Shown: positions 17,523 through 25,542 of the stretch, in pieces
Layout of the letters: every line of letters begins with the position of its first letter
Position numbering within the stretch: position 1 is the first letter of the stretch
Translations under genes and position numbers: made by a program
DNA from: Bacillus sp. V5-8f
Lineage (GTDB): Bacteria; Bacillota; Bacilli; Bacillales; DSM-1321
Assembly: GCF_002863565.1 (NCBI RefSeq)
Contig: NZ_PGUW01000004.1
Span: forward strand, 496,001 to 560,000
Length of the DNA: 64,000 bases
Reading direction: 5' to 3'
The notes under the pieces: model-generated
Database searches by the model: none
What the model was told of the DNA's origin: nothing
The model's input: the letters and a program-made list of their open reading frames with translations, nothing else

Positions 17523-18769
17523 TTAAACGCTGTCTTCAATTGGACTTCCTCGGAAAGCTTTGCGATTTTCGAGCTTCATCGCAACAAAGAGAAAACAAAA
17601 TGAAGCGGCAAACCTTGCGGCTGATACAAGCGTCATTGCGGAATCCATGCCAAATTGATTTAGTAAAAAAACACCCATCTGTGGGGCAATAAATCCGACA
17701 ATTGCGAGCAAAAAGTTATAATTTGCAATGTAGTTCGTCCGTGATTTATCTGGAGTCGCTTTTAAAAGCTGGTTAAACAAAAGCAGATTTGTTCCGGCTA
17801 CGAAGATCCCGATCCAAAAATTAATTAATGTAATATACACCAGGTTTGTAGACAATATTGTCAAAACAGGAGCTGATGCCATGCCCGCAGCTGCAACAAA
17901 TAAAAGGATGTTGTTTCCCCATCGGTCCGCAAATTTTGCCCACCATTTAAGGCTGAGAATTTGCGCCAGCTGATTTGTAACTGAAAATAAACTGAACCAT
18001 AAGGCTGTAGCATGGGCCTCCTTAATGTGATAGATGCTAAAAATCGACCAGCCCATTTGGGCAGATATATTGTAAGCAATCGCACACACCAGAAAGGCAG
18101 CATAAGGCTTGTACCTAAAAACGGTAAGCGACAATTTTTGCCTTTTCATTGTTTCTTGTTTTTTTTCGGAGGTAGGAAAATCGTCTTTATGTTTCAATAG
18201 GAAAATAATTTCCAGTAGGGCAAGTAGAAAACCGATAGCAAGGAGAATTTGATAAGGAAACGCATCTTGCTTATTAAATAAGCTAAAAAAAAGGCCTGTG
18301 AATAAAGTAACGGCCAATGCGGCAACGTATTGCACCTGTTTCGCGAACTGAAAAAGTTTCCTCTGCGGTCTTCAGGCACAATATCCCCAATCATGGACTG
18401 CCAGGACAAATTGGAAAGCGCTCCAGGAAAATTTAATAAAGCAATTAATCCAACAAGCAGCCAAGCTGCATAACCGGTTTCAGAAAAAAACGGAATGAAC
18501 AGAATCAACATAAATAAGAATCTTGTGGCAAAAGTGGAGGCAACTGCGAAGTTTTTCTTACTTTTCGATTCATTGAGCCAAATGGCGCCCGGAATCAGAG
18601 CAAGCATTCCGATGATGGACGGTAAGGATGTAATAAGACCCATTTGATTATTAGAAGCACCAAGGACACTAATTGCAAACAATGGAATATACCCATTCAC
18701 CATGGTGGTGGAAGCGGTAGACGCAATGCCGTTGTATATGCTCAACTTTTCATTTTTTGTAAATCCCAA
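17523..18769 (-). pseudogene. MFS transporter split by a 1-nt deletion
   Basis: The N-terminal half starts at TTG 18769 (AAGGGGAAA upstream) with MGFTKNEKLSIYNGIASTAS and has the MFS loop GDIVPEDRRGNFFSSRN, after which the frame goes wrong. The next frame resumes with VQYVAALAVTLFTG and runs to the stop at 17523. Adding one base to the TGCACCTGTTTCG region near 18335-18342 restores RNKVQYVAA. Total about 415 residues, 12 membrane segments, DHA-like layout, substrate unknown. One indel only, so either a sequencing error or a young pseudogene. Confidence 0.8.
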
Positions 18770-19043
18770 CGATTAATTTCCCCTTTTTATCTTTTCCTGA
18801 TTCACACACTTCTGTTTCATACTGTAGAGTCGTGTTTATCCTCACATATTCCCATGAACCGAAATGAATTTTACAATGACGGTGCTCGCATGGCAAGAGT
18901 GCGGGCGAAAAACAGTCCGATCGGCATACCTTCTCAATTGAGAACAACGGGCATGACCAATGCGTTAACACACAAACGCGCAGAGGTCAGACCCCCAGCG
19001 CGTCAATGCGTTAATGAGTTATTGAAGTCAAAGCCCAGACATT
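18770..19043. other. Intergenic region with palindrome and direct repeat
   Basis: No gene seen. It holds a perfect 14-base palindrome TTCTCAATTGAGAA (18931-18944) and a direct repeat CAATGCGTTAA starting near 18958 and 19004. The palindrome lies about 160 bases upstream of the MFS start and could be an operator. Confidence 0.4.
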
Positions 19044-19442
19044 TTAGTAAACCATTTGCTGATCCTTGTAGTACTTAAATTCAAGAAGATTGTTTGAAGG
19101 GTCGATTAAAAAGAAAGTTAGGTGTTCTTCAGGCATACCCTTAAACCTTGTTCTAGGTTCAAGAAAAAAGGGAAGTTCGCGGGTATAAGCGTAAGAAAGG
19201 GTAGTATCATATTCATCTTTATTAAAGAAAGTTACTCCAAAGTGCCTTGGATACATGGCAGGTTCTGGCTCGATACTTTCCGGCTTTAGATGGCATACGA
19301 GTTGGTCGCCAAAAAAATTAAATGTGGCGCGGTCATTATATCTCCTGCACACGTTGCATCCAAGCTTCTCGTAAAATACCACTGTTTCATCCAGATCTTT
19401 GCAAGGTATCGCCAAATGAAACACTTTATTTGTATCCCGCAT
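19044..19442 (-). CDS. VOC family protein (glyoxalase-like)
   Basis: 132 residues. VFHLAIPCKDLDETVVFYEKLGC at the start and HLTFFLIDPSNNLLEFKYYK at the end are the two beta-alpha-beta modules of a vicinal oxygen chelate protein, with likely metal ligands H9, H in ..EEHLTFF and E in LLEFK. It overlaps the end of the phosphosulfolactate synthase gene, so it is the third gene of the sulfolactate operon; its reaction is unknown. Confidence 0.82.
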   Translation of the reverse strand: MRDTNKVFHLAIPCKDLDETVVFYEKLGCNVCRRYNDRATFNFFGDQLVCHLKPESIEPEPAMYPRHFGVTFFNKDEYDTTLSYAYTRELPFFLEPRTRFKGMPEEHLTFFLIDPSNNLLEFKYYKDQQMVY

Positions 19443-20220
19443 ATCCTATCTCCTGTGCACTTTCTAGGTCGAACGTATCGGAGCGTAACCCGAGTCTTAA
19501 TGTTTCCAAGGCGATAGGGTCTGTTAAGGGGATATTCGCAAGATTCACATTAGGTCCTATAGCTTTGATAAAAAAAGTTTGCATTTTTTTAGTCGGTGCT
19601 TCAAAAATTAGCCGTTCCATAGCAATGCCGGATGTAAGAAACTGTTCAATTAGCTTGACACGGAGCGTTCCGTCTTTTAAACAAATCCCACTCGTTCCAC
19701 TTTCTCGTGCTTCCGTAATCACTTTCAGGGAGCCAGCCTCCAGGTCTTCATGAATATATTCCATCCATTCTGAGTCGCTCTGTAGCTCGGCAAGGTCGAT
19801 GTCTTTTTTTCCGATTTCACTTAACACATTGAATTCCGTTGAAAAATCTGTTATAAATCGTGCTTTTTCTTTATTGGAGATATCAATAGTACCATTTGAA
19901 ATTTCAATGAAGCGACAATGATTTTTTTTGCAGTACTGATAAAAATCATCAATCTTCCCTTGGCTTAAATATTTTTCAAAAAGGGTACCCCCGAAAAAAT
20001 ATTCGATGTTATTCTCTTGCAAACACTCAATCTTTTCCCTAAGATGTCTGGTCACCAAGGATGTTCCCCATCCGAATTTAATAAAATCAATATAATCACT
20101 TGCACTGTTCACAGTATCCTTAAAAAACTGGAGGGGGGCGCCATTGTCAATTACAATTGTGAGTCCGTTCGTCCTTGGTTTATTCTCACGTCTTGGGACG
20201 GCAAGTCCGGTTAGATTCAT
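19426..20220 (-). CDS. yitD: Phosphosulfolactate synthase (ComA/YitD family)
   Basis: 264 residues, TIM barrel. IDFIKFGWGTSLVTRHLREKIECL, FGGTLFEKYLSQGKIDDFYQYCK, FIEISNGTIDIS and IFEAPTKKMQTFFIKAIGPNVNLANI are the family blocks. The enzyme adds sulfite to phosphoenolpyruvate to give 2-phospho-3-sulfolactate. In methanogens this leads to coenzyme M; in Bacillus the product is the sulfolactate known from spores. It overlaps the phosphatase gene by ATGA-type coupling upstream and the VOC gene downstream. Confidence 0.9.
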   Translation of the reverse strand: MNLTGLAVPRRENKPRTNGLTIVIDNGAPLQFFKDTVNSASDYIDFIKFGWGTSLVTRHLREKIECLQENNIEYFFGGTLFEKYLSQGKIDDFYQYCKKNHCRFIEISNGTIDISNKEKARFITDFSTEFNVLSEIGKKDIDLAELQSDSEWMEYIHEDLEAGSLKVITEARESGTSGICLKDGTLRVKLIEQFLTSGIAMERLIFEAPTKKMQTFFIKAIGPNVNLANIPLTDPIALETLRLGLRSDTFDLESAQEIGYAGYK

Positions 20221-20912
20221 ATAAAGAACCTCTCAATCGTCGGTATTTCGCATTCTTGATTCACTTTCATCAAGAAATTGCTGTTTATTTCTTTGCTGCA
20301 GGTTGCTATGTCTTTGTAATGGAAATATGGGTTGCTTTCATCAAAGAATTTTTCTGCCACATGTGAATTCTTTATTCTGGCCACCACTTCTTCCGTCGAA
20401 ATTGTATTAGAACCAGCGATTATGCTATGGATATATTCGGCACAGGCAAGGTCATCATCTCCAGAGGGATGGGAAGCAATGATATTGATCTTTGCAGTTT
20501 CATTACTAGAGAGATAACGTTTCCTCGCATATTGGGCAGTCTGCCGTGCGTTGGAAAAGCCGGTCACAAATAATTCGTTTGCATTTAAAGAGTTTAGTGC
20601 AGCCCTTACTCCATTGGTTGTTTTTTGGACAATGGTTTTATCTTTTACATCGCATTCCATGATTGTTAGAGGAGAATTATCTAGATCAAACCCCTCTATT
20701 GCGATTCCATTGATTTCTCCTGCCAATAAATAGGCCGGATGGCTTTTTCTTAATTGTATGGCTGCATCTACATTTCCAACAAGCAGGATTTGTTTAGCTC
20801 CCCTTTCAAAAGCATAGTGGGCAACGGTAAATGCGCGAATGACATCAATCACAATATTGATGTCGGAATTCTCTAAGGTGTGGTCATAGCCCTGAAAAAT
20901 TCGAATTCCCAT
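20217..20912 (-). CDS. yitC: 2-phosphosulfolactate phosphatase (ComB/YitC family)
   Basis: 231 residues. IVIDVIRAFTVAHYAFERGAKQILLV, LLAGEINGIAIEGFDLDNSP, TTNGVRAALN, VTGFSNARQTAQYA and SGDDDLACAEYI match the ComB family, which removes phosphate from phosphosulfolactate. First gene of a three-gene operon. AGGAGAGG precedes the ATG. No transporter or sulfite-generating gene is next to it, so sulfite must come from elsewhere. Confidence 0.9.
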   Translation of the reverse strand: MGIRIFQGYDHTLENSDINIVIDVIRAFTVAHYAFERGAKQILLVGNVDAAIQLRKSHPAYLLAGEINGIAIEGFDLDNSPLTIMECDVKDKTIVQKTTNGVRAALNSLNANELFVTGFSNARQTAQYARKRYLSSNETAKINIIASHPSGDDDLACAEYIHSIIAGSNTISTEEVVARIKNSHVAEKFFDESNPYFHYKDIATCSKEINSNFLMKVNQECEIPTIERFFI

Positions 20913-21170
20913 GTTCCAACCTCTCCTGGCAAAGATAGATAATTAGGTTTTCAAACAATTATATTCCATAGGCATTTATAAGGTTACGATAATTTCTCCA
21001 ATTACCAAAATACTTCCTATTCAATAAGAAACAGAAAATTTTGTTTTCCTTAGCTGAGAAAAACATTATTGTACTTTGTACTGACAAGGATTAAGATAAA
21101 AGGTGTTGTTTTACAAGAATGTTATAAATGTATTTTGAGATAATTAGAATAAAAGGGAGTTGATACCAGA

Positions 21171-21287
21171 ATGAGTGGTTCTTACGATCCTGATCCCAGC
21201 AAAAAAGAGGAGGCTGAAGCCATGAACTTGAGAGCTCTGAAAGTATCAATTCGAAAAAGGTGGAATGGCTTCCTCTAAACGAATGAA
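21171..21287 (+). CDS. Small leader ORF upstream of corA, 38 aa
   Basis: ATG 21171 follows AAGGGAG. The peptide begins MSGSYDPDPSKKEEAEAMNL and ends VEWLPLNE; its TGA (21285-21287) is directly followed by the corA ribosome site (21288-21295) and corA begins 14 bases later. The RNA has two copies of AGAGGAGG (21206-21213, inside this ORF, and 21288-21295, the corA site) that can both pair with CTTCCTCT (21270-21277). Translation of the ORF would place a terminating ribosome over that segment and open the corA site. It could be a regulatory leader peptide or just a small coupled gene. Confidence 0.5.
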
Positions 21288-21295
21288 GAGGAGGT
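21206..21295 (+). promoter_or_regulatory. Candidate translational switch in the corA leader
   Basis: CTTCCTCT (21270-21277) pairs with AGAGGAGG of the corA ribosome site (21288-21295) over eight bases with a ten-base loop, or with the upstream AGAGGAGGC (21206-21214) over up to eleven bases including G-U. The two pairings exclude one another. Confidence 0.45.
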
Positions 21296-21301
21296 AAATA
21301 A

Positions 21302-22240
21302 ATGCTGGCCATCTATAAGACAACTGAAGACAGACGGTTGGAAACCGTTTCCGAGATATCAAAGGGCTGCTGGATCAATATGGTGGCTCCGACCGAGGAC
21401 GAAATCGAACAGATTTGCACCAGGCTTGATTTGCCTGTCAATTTTATAAAGGACCCCCTTGACGATGAAGAACGCTCTCGTATCGAAAAGGAAGACGGGA
21501 ATGTCCTGATCATTGTAGATTACCCCTACATTGCACGTGATGATACAGGATTGGCGATATATGAAACGATACCGATTGGGATGATCTTTACGGAAGAATG
21601 TTTTATTACGATCTCGTTAAAAGAAACCCCTGTTTTGGAAAATTTCATCATGAACAGGAAGAAAGATTTTTATACCAATAAAAAAACGCGATTTGCCCTA
21701 CAGCTCCTATTCGAAATATCTTCCTATTATTTGCGATATTTAAAGCAAATAAACAAAATTTCAAATGAAGCCGAACGGGAGCTCCACCAGTCTATGAAAA
21801 ATAAAGAGCTTTATACATTCTTAACTTTGGAGAAAAGCCTGGTTTACTTTACTACCTCGTTAAAATCAAACAAAGTAGTTCTCGACAAAATACTTCGGTT
21901 TAATTATTTGAGAATGTATGAAGAAGACAAGGAATTGCTTGAAGATGTTATAATCGAAAACACCCAGGCAATAGAGATGGCGGAAACCCACAGCAGCATA
22001 CTGAGCGGGATGATGGATGCTTTTGCATCGATAATTTCAAACAATGTCAATATCGCAATGAAATTTTTGACTTCGGTGACGATCATTTTAACACTTCCTA
22101 CAATGGTTGCGAGCTTTTTCGGAATGAATGTGAAGCTGCCATTTGAACATAACCAATTTGCTTTTGTGATTACACTTCTAATCGCAGTTGGCCTGGCGGG
22201 TGCAACAGCGTTTATTTTTTGGAAAAAGAAGTATTTTTAA
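21302..22240 (+). CDS. corA: CorA family divalent cation transporter
   Basis: 312 residues. Long acidic N-terminal cytosolic domain, long helix, and two C-terminal membrane segments, the first followed by the signature GMN (FFGMNVKLPFEH). Ends in basic WKKKYF. The family forms pentamers that let Mg2+ (or Co2+/Ni2+) in. A strong AGAGGAGG site precedes the ATG but can be hidden by a leader hairpin, suggesting post-transcriptional control. Confidence 0.92.
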   Translation: MLAIYKTTEDRRLETVSEISKGCWINMVAPTEDEIEQICTRLDLPVNFIKDPLDDEERSRIEKEDGNVLIIVDYPYIARDDTGLAIYETIPIGMIFTEECFITISLKETPVLENFIMNRKKDFYTNKKTRFALQLLFEISSYYLRYLKQINKISNEAERELHQSMKNKELYTFLTLEKSLVYFTTSLKSNKVVLDKILRFNYLRMYEEDKELLEDVIIENTQAIEMAETHSSILSGMMDAFASIISNNVNIAMKFLTSVTIILTLPTMVASFFGMNVKLPFEHNQFAFVITLLIAVGLAGATAFIFWKKKYF

Positions 22241-22244
22241 CATG

Positions 22245-22279
22245 AGAAGGCCATCCGTTATGGAGGCCCTTTTTGTATA
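22245..22279 (+). terminator. Terminator after corA
   Basis: GGCCATCC pairs with GGAGGCC (one bulge), then CTTTTT. Confidence 0.6.
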
Positions 22280-22377
22280 AAAAGAAATCCCTTCGCTTCA
22301 CTCTTGGCGCCAATGTATCTGATCAGTCAAATGTAATTATTAACCCCGAAAGCATACTTCGGATAATAGTGAGTAAT

Positions 22378-22581
22378 TTAATCATCAAAGAAATTCCGAA
22401 GGCGGGTGTTTCCTTCATCCTTGCCATTTCTTTCGAAATATGGGTTTTCATCCTCCACATTCTCTACATCCAAATTCGTTTGGATGACCAGCCGGGGGCT
22501 CCCGGACGGCTCTGCGATTATACGATCATTCAACTCTTTAAAATCCGGCAGCTTTTTGTTGCCTGGTTGCCTCGGTTCCAT
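22378..22581 (-). CDS. Small hydrophilic hypothetical protein, 67 aa
   Basis: Start MEPRQPGNKKLPDFKELND, then LVIQTNLDVENVEDENPYFERNG; no cysteines, no membrane segment, acidic. A GGAGGTG site seven bases before the ATG supports expression. No family recognised. It runs against corA and shares the small-gene neighbourhood 22.4-23.4 kb. Confidence 0.55.
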   Translation of the reverse strand: MEPRQPGNKKLPDFKELNDRIIAEPSGSPRLVIQTNLDVENVEDENPYFERNGKDEGNTRLRNFFDD

Positions 22582-22701
22582 TCCACGCACCTCCTGGAAT
22601 TAGGATGTGGAAGGAAGGTGAAATTATGTATTCCCAAATGTGGATGAATAATGGTGGATAGAGGCAGATTACAAGAGAAACACACCAAAAGGGGTGAAAG
22701 G

Positions 22702-22863
22702 ATGGATAAATGGAATAGCCAAGCAGCACAGAATAATAATCAAAAATCAAGTGATATAGCGCCGGCAACTGATGCCGCTTCGGATATGAGCATAGAAGGG
22801 ATCGCTCAAGAAGGTGTTAGCGATATGAAGACGGAAAATGAAGTAAGAAGGCTTAACTTTTAG
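22702..22863 (+). CDS. Small hypothetical protein, 53 aa
   Basis: MDKWNSQAAQNNNQKSSDIA followed by a Ser/Asp/Glu-rich stretch ending EVRRLNF. GGGGTGAAAGG precedes ATG 22702. Low-complexity, unstructured, no recognisable family. Confidence 0.45.
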   Translation: MDKWNSQAAQNNNQKSSDIAPATDAASDMSIEGIAQEGVSDMKTENEVRRLNF

Positions 22864-22927
22864 CACTATGTAAGGATAAATCGGGACAATCGATCTTTTT
22901 TCATCAAGAAAATTTTTTTTACAAAAG

Positions 22928-22957
22928 GCTGACTCGTTTTTACATGAGTCAGCCTCA
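22928..22957 (-). terminator. Terminator of the yuzL-like gene
   Basis: AGGCTGACTC/GAGTCAGCCT perfect stem. On the minus strand it is followed by TTTTGTAAAAAAAATTTT. Confidence 0.75.
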
Positions 22958-22961
22958 CCTT

Positions 22962-23096
22962 TCAGTGCCGCTTTTGCTTCTTTCTTGTGGAGGATATCTT
23001 ACTAGAGCCTGTTTCCACGTTGGTCGTTCCCTGGCCTTCCACCTGCGGAGAACCTAACCCAATGGTCGATGGATCCTTTTTACGCTTATGGTTCAC
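22962..23096 (-). CDS. yuzL: YuzL-like small basic protein, 44 aa
   Basis: GTG 23096 lies six bases after GGAGGTG. The protein starts MNHKRKKDPSTIGLGSPQVE, continues GQGTTNVETG and ends in a basic KKQKRH. The pattern KKDPSxxG..S..VxGQGTT resembles the YuzL family of very small Bacillus proteins, whose role is unknown. Longer starts upstream lack a ribosome site. Family assignment from memory of the pattern, so moderate. Confidence 0.55.
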   Translation of the reverse strand: MNHKRKKDPSTIGLGSPQVEGQGTTNVETGSSKISSTRKKQKRH

Positions 23097-23194
23097 GACT
23101 TTCACCTCCATCGTTACTTTCTCTATTTGCCTTGTGTTATATACATAATTCGTGTTCACTGGGAAAGTTTAAATGATGGAGGAGGTGTAAAACC

Positions 23195-23434
23195 ATGGCG
23201 AGAATAGGTGTTGAACAATCCTTGAGCAATATACAGCAGGCATTGAGGGATAGAGGGCATGATGTAGTTGAATTGAAACAGGAATCCGATGCAAAAGGCT
23301 GCGATTTCTGTGTAATCACAGGCATAGATTCTAATGTGATGGGAATGCAGGACGTTGCCATTCAGGGATCGGTCATTGAAGCTAATGGATTATCCGCTGA
23401 AGAAGTATGCCAGCAGGTTGAAAACAGAATATAA
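23195..23434 (+). CDS. ykuS: UPF0180 protein YkuS
   Basis: 79 residues: [45 protein letters not shown] and [12 protein letters not shown] fit the UPF0180/YkuS family throughout. Function unknown. GGAGGTG precedes the ATG. Confidence 0.88.
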   Translation: MARIGVEQSLSNIQQALRDRGHDVVELKQESDAKGCDFCVITGIDSNVMGMQDVAIQGSVIEANGLSAEEVCQQVENRI

Positions 23435-23453
23435 CGGTATCCGGGATAAACAA

Positions 23454-23502
23454 TTCCCATGAAACGGTGAATCGCTACTTTTTTGCGGCCGTTTCATGGG
23501 AA
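23454..23502. terminator. Long inverted repeat between convergent genes
   Basis: Fourteen perfect pairs, TTCCCATGAAACGG with CCGTTTCATGGGAA, around a 21-base loop. It sits between ykuS (+) and osmC (-) and probably ends transcription from both sides, although neither flank has a proper T-run (six T occur in the loop). Confidence 0.55.
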
Positions 23503-23529
23503 TAAGTCATTTTAGAAAAGTCTAATCTT

Positions 23530-23982
23530 TTACTGACCAGCTATTGTAATTTCAGGTTTGAGCTCTAGTTCGATATTTCCTTTTATAGCCCGCGATATCA
23601 TACAAGATGTTTCCGCCTTTTCAGCTAATCGGTGTGCCAAGCTTAAATCCCTTTCAGAAGCATCTGGAAGAAGAATGATTTTTGGGGAATGTATGATTTT
23701 TTTATATGTTATGACCCCGTTTGTTACATCGACAATCCCTTCTGAATCCATTGTCAATTGCCGTTTTGTAAGTCTGCTCCGTTCCATCATTGCTGCCAAT
23801 GTAATTATATAACAAGTAGCAGCAGCTCCTAAAAGCATCTCATCCGGGTTAGTTCCGATTCCAGGGCCATCCATCTCTTGTGGTATCGAGATTTTTGTCC
23901 GTAAATTTCCTGCCTCGATCTCCCCGACGTCGTTCCTAAGACCAGGCCAATTTGCAGTCAGATAAAAATGATGTTCCGCCAT
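23530..23982 (-). CDS. OsmC/Ohr family peroxiredoxin-like protein
   Basis: 150 residues. GPGIGTNPDEMLLGAAATCYIITLAAMMERS with the first cysteine, and AEKAETSCMISRAIKGN with the second, are the two active-site positions of OsmC/Ohr thiol peroxidases acting on organic hydroperoxides. Stand-alone gene, no OhrR next to it. Confidence 0.88.
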   Translation of the reverse strand: MAEHHFYLTANWPGLRNDVGEIEAGNLRTKISIPQEMDGPGIGTNPDEMLLGAAATCYIITLAAMMERSRLTKRQLTMDSEGIVDVTNGVITYKKIIHSPKIILLPDASERDLSLAHRLAEKAETSCMISRAIKGNIELELKPEITIAGQ

Positions 23983-23999
23983 AAAAATGCCTCCTTAAT

Positions 24000-24480
24000 G
24001 AATGAATACCTCTAGTTTAATATAATTTTCCTAAATTTTATGTATAGATGCTTGCTTCAGACACTTTGTCCAGCTCTGTTTCTTTCTACTCGCTTAGCTT
24101 TAGACCAGCCAAAGATCATCAATGGAATAACAGGGAGGCTAGAGTAAAATAAAAGACTTGGTTCATTTTTACTTTTTTGGATACCGGAGTTTTAGCCTCC
24201 TTACTTCCAAGAGAAAAAGCAATAGCTTCCATCCTGTGTCCGTTTGTGAACATTTCCAATCTAAACAGGTGGTCGAGTATACATCTGCCAGCCATTATAA
24301 CATTGTAATAACAAAAATGTGTTTTCCAAAAAAATAAGTCAGTTGTGCGCAGAAAAATCACCTCTTTTTTTTCAATATCCTGCCGGTGCGTAGGCTCGGG
24401 CGTCAGAAAAGAACAATTCCACATTTGTCCTGATGAATTTGTCTATCCCTGTTTTCCGTAACTGAATATATTGCTGATAT
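24000..24480. other. No confident gene
   Basis: Open frames on the minus strand here (for example over 24119-24424) lack a ribosome site and coding character. A minus-strand stretch reading PLMIFGWSKAKRVERNRAGQ (about 24063-24120) looks protein-like but has no start, so it could be a remnant. Confidence 0.4.
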
Positions 24481-24501
24481 AAAGCGAAAGGAGGAATAAA
24501 T

Positions 24502-24834
24502 ATGGCGAGAAGAAATGGCAATGGGGATTCAGAAGCGGATGCTCGTTTTGACGCAGAATTAGACAATGATTTTGACAACGACGTGGATATTGACAATGAT
24601 AATGATGTAGATTCCGAGAATAGAGTGAAGAATGAGGACCATAATACGAATGTTGCGAAAATCTGCAACTCTGGAAATTCCAGAATCGATCTGGATATCG
24701 ATGTAGATTCCGATTCTAGCGCCCGTGTACGCTCCCGTTCGCGCGCGAACTCCGATGCGGATGCCGACCAGGATCAAGACTCCGAACAGGATCAAGACAC
24801 AGATCAGGACCAGGACGTGGATGTGGACGACTAG
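24502..24834 (+). CDS. Very acidic Asp-rich protein with SGNS motif
   Basis: 110 residues, more than a third Asp/Glu. N-terminal and C-terminal parts are DxDx repeats (DNDFDNDVDIDNDNDVD; DQDQDSEQDQDTDQDQDVDV). Between them is a distinct module, AKICNSGNSRIDLDIDVDSD, followed by an Arg/Ser stretch. AAAGGAGG precedes the ATG. No signal peptide. The central module recurs in the next gene. Such proteins could bind calcium or coat a surface (spore), but no family is recognised. Confidence 0.7.
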   Translation: MARRNGNGDSEADARFDAELDNDFDNDVDIDNDNDVDSENRVKNEDHNTNVAKICNSGNSRIDLDIDVDSDSSARVRSRSRANSDADADQDQDSEQDQDTDQDQDVDVDD

Positions 24835-24839
24835 GTTTC

Positions 24840-24875
24840 AGGCGGGAAGGGGATGTCCTGTTCCCGCCTTATTTT
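24840..24875 (+). terminator. Terminator between the two acidic genes
   Basis: AGGCGGGAA/TTCCCGCCT stem, followed by a weak T-rich tail (TATTTTA). It may allow read-through into the second gene. Confidence 0.7.
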
Positions 24876-24895
24876 AAACAGAGGAAGTGTTTTGA

Positions 24896-25306
24896 ATGCC
24901 AAGTGAGCAAGACAATGTGTTTTCACGCGGAAATGTCAACCATAATGACACTGATTCCAATGAGAACAATGCCAGGATTGGCCACAGTGGCAACTCTGAT
25001 GTCGATATCCAGTTGAATGTTCAAGTTGACACAAGGCCGATTGCCTATGCGATTCTTTGTTCTCTGCTCGCGACAAAACAGATGACCAATGAAGAATTTT
25101 CAGCAGCAGTCCAGAAAATGGATGAAATGACTCCATATCAGACAAACGATAAGGACAACATTGAGCGGGAACCGGACAAAAAGGGTAAGGGGAATGGTCC
25201 AGAAAGGTCACAGAATGAAGGTAAACCTGAAAGTGTGAACAGGCGGAGGCCAAATAATTATCCTGGATTAAGCTTCTTTGGGCCGATGAGAAGGGAAAGG
25301 CAATGA
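24896..25306 (+). CDS. SGNS-motif protein, partner of the acidic protein
   Basis: 136 residues. ARIGHSGNSDVDIQLNVQVD near residues 25-45 parallels AKICNSGNSRIDLDIDVDSD of the previous gene, with alternating polar and hydrophobic residues as in an exposed beta strand. It then has a helical segment (PIAYAILCSLLATKQMTNEEFSAAVQKMDEM) and a charged, Asn/Arg/Pro-rich tail ending FFGPMRRERQ. AGAGGAAG precedes the ATG. Function unknown; probably works with its neighbour. Confidence 0.65.
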   Translation: MPSEQDNVFSRGNVNHNDTDSNENNARIGHSGNSDVDIQLNVQVDTRPIAYAILCSLLATKQMTNEEFSAAVQKMDEMTPYQTNDKDNIEREPDKKGKGNGPERSQNEGKPESVNRRRPNNYPGLSFFGPMRRERQ

Positions 25307-25542
25307 TTCAGGGGCGTTCATTAGCTTTTCCTTTACATATTTTATTGAGAACTGTTTGTTGTCCCGACTTGTTGTTGGGTGATAGTACTTGGACATTCTT
25401 TGTGTCTAACACGCATATTGCAACTTGCTTCGGTCTCCTTTATTAAAAAGCTAATCAACCAATCGGTTGTTTTCTCATGATTTTAGATAAGATTGGCAAA
25501 CTATGAGACAAAAGGGTGTGTTTTCAAACAGGAGGAACGTAA

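Noticed and set aside
24119..24424. Minus-strand open frame of about 100 codons
   Set aside because: No ribosome site, odd composition, and the protein-like end piece lies in a different frame without a start.
25307..25542. S-box or T-box riboswitch before the Cys/Met PLP enzyme
   Set aside because: None of the conserved elements (T-box TGGNACCGCG, SAM-I core) is present; only a short hairpin with TTTTC.
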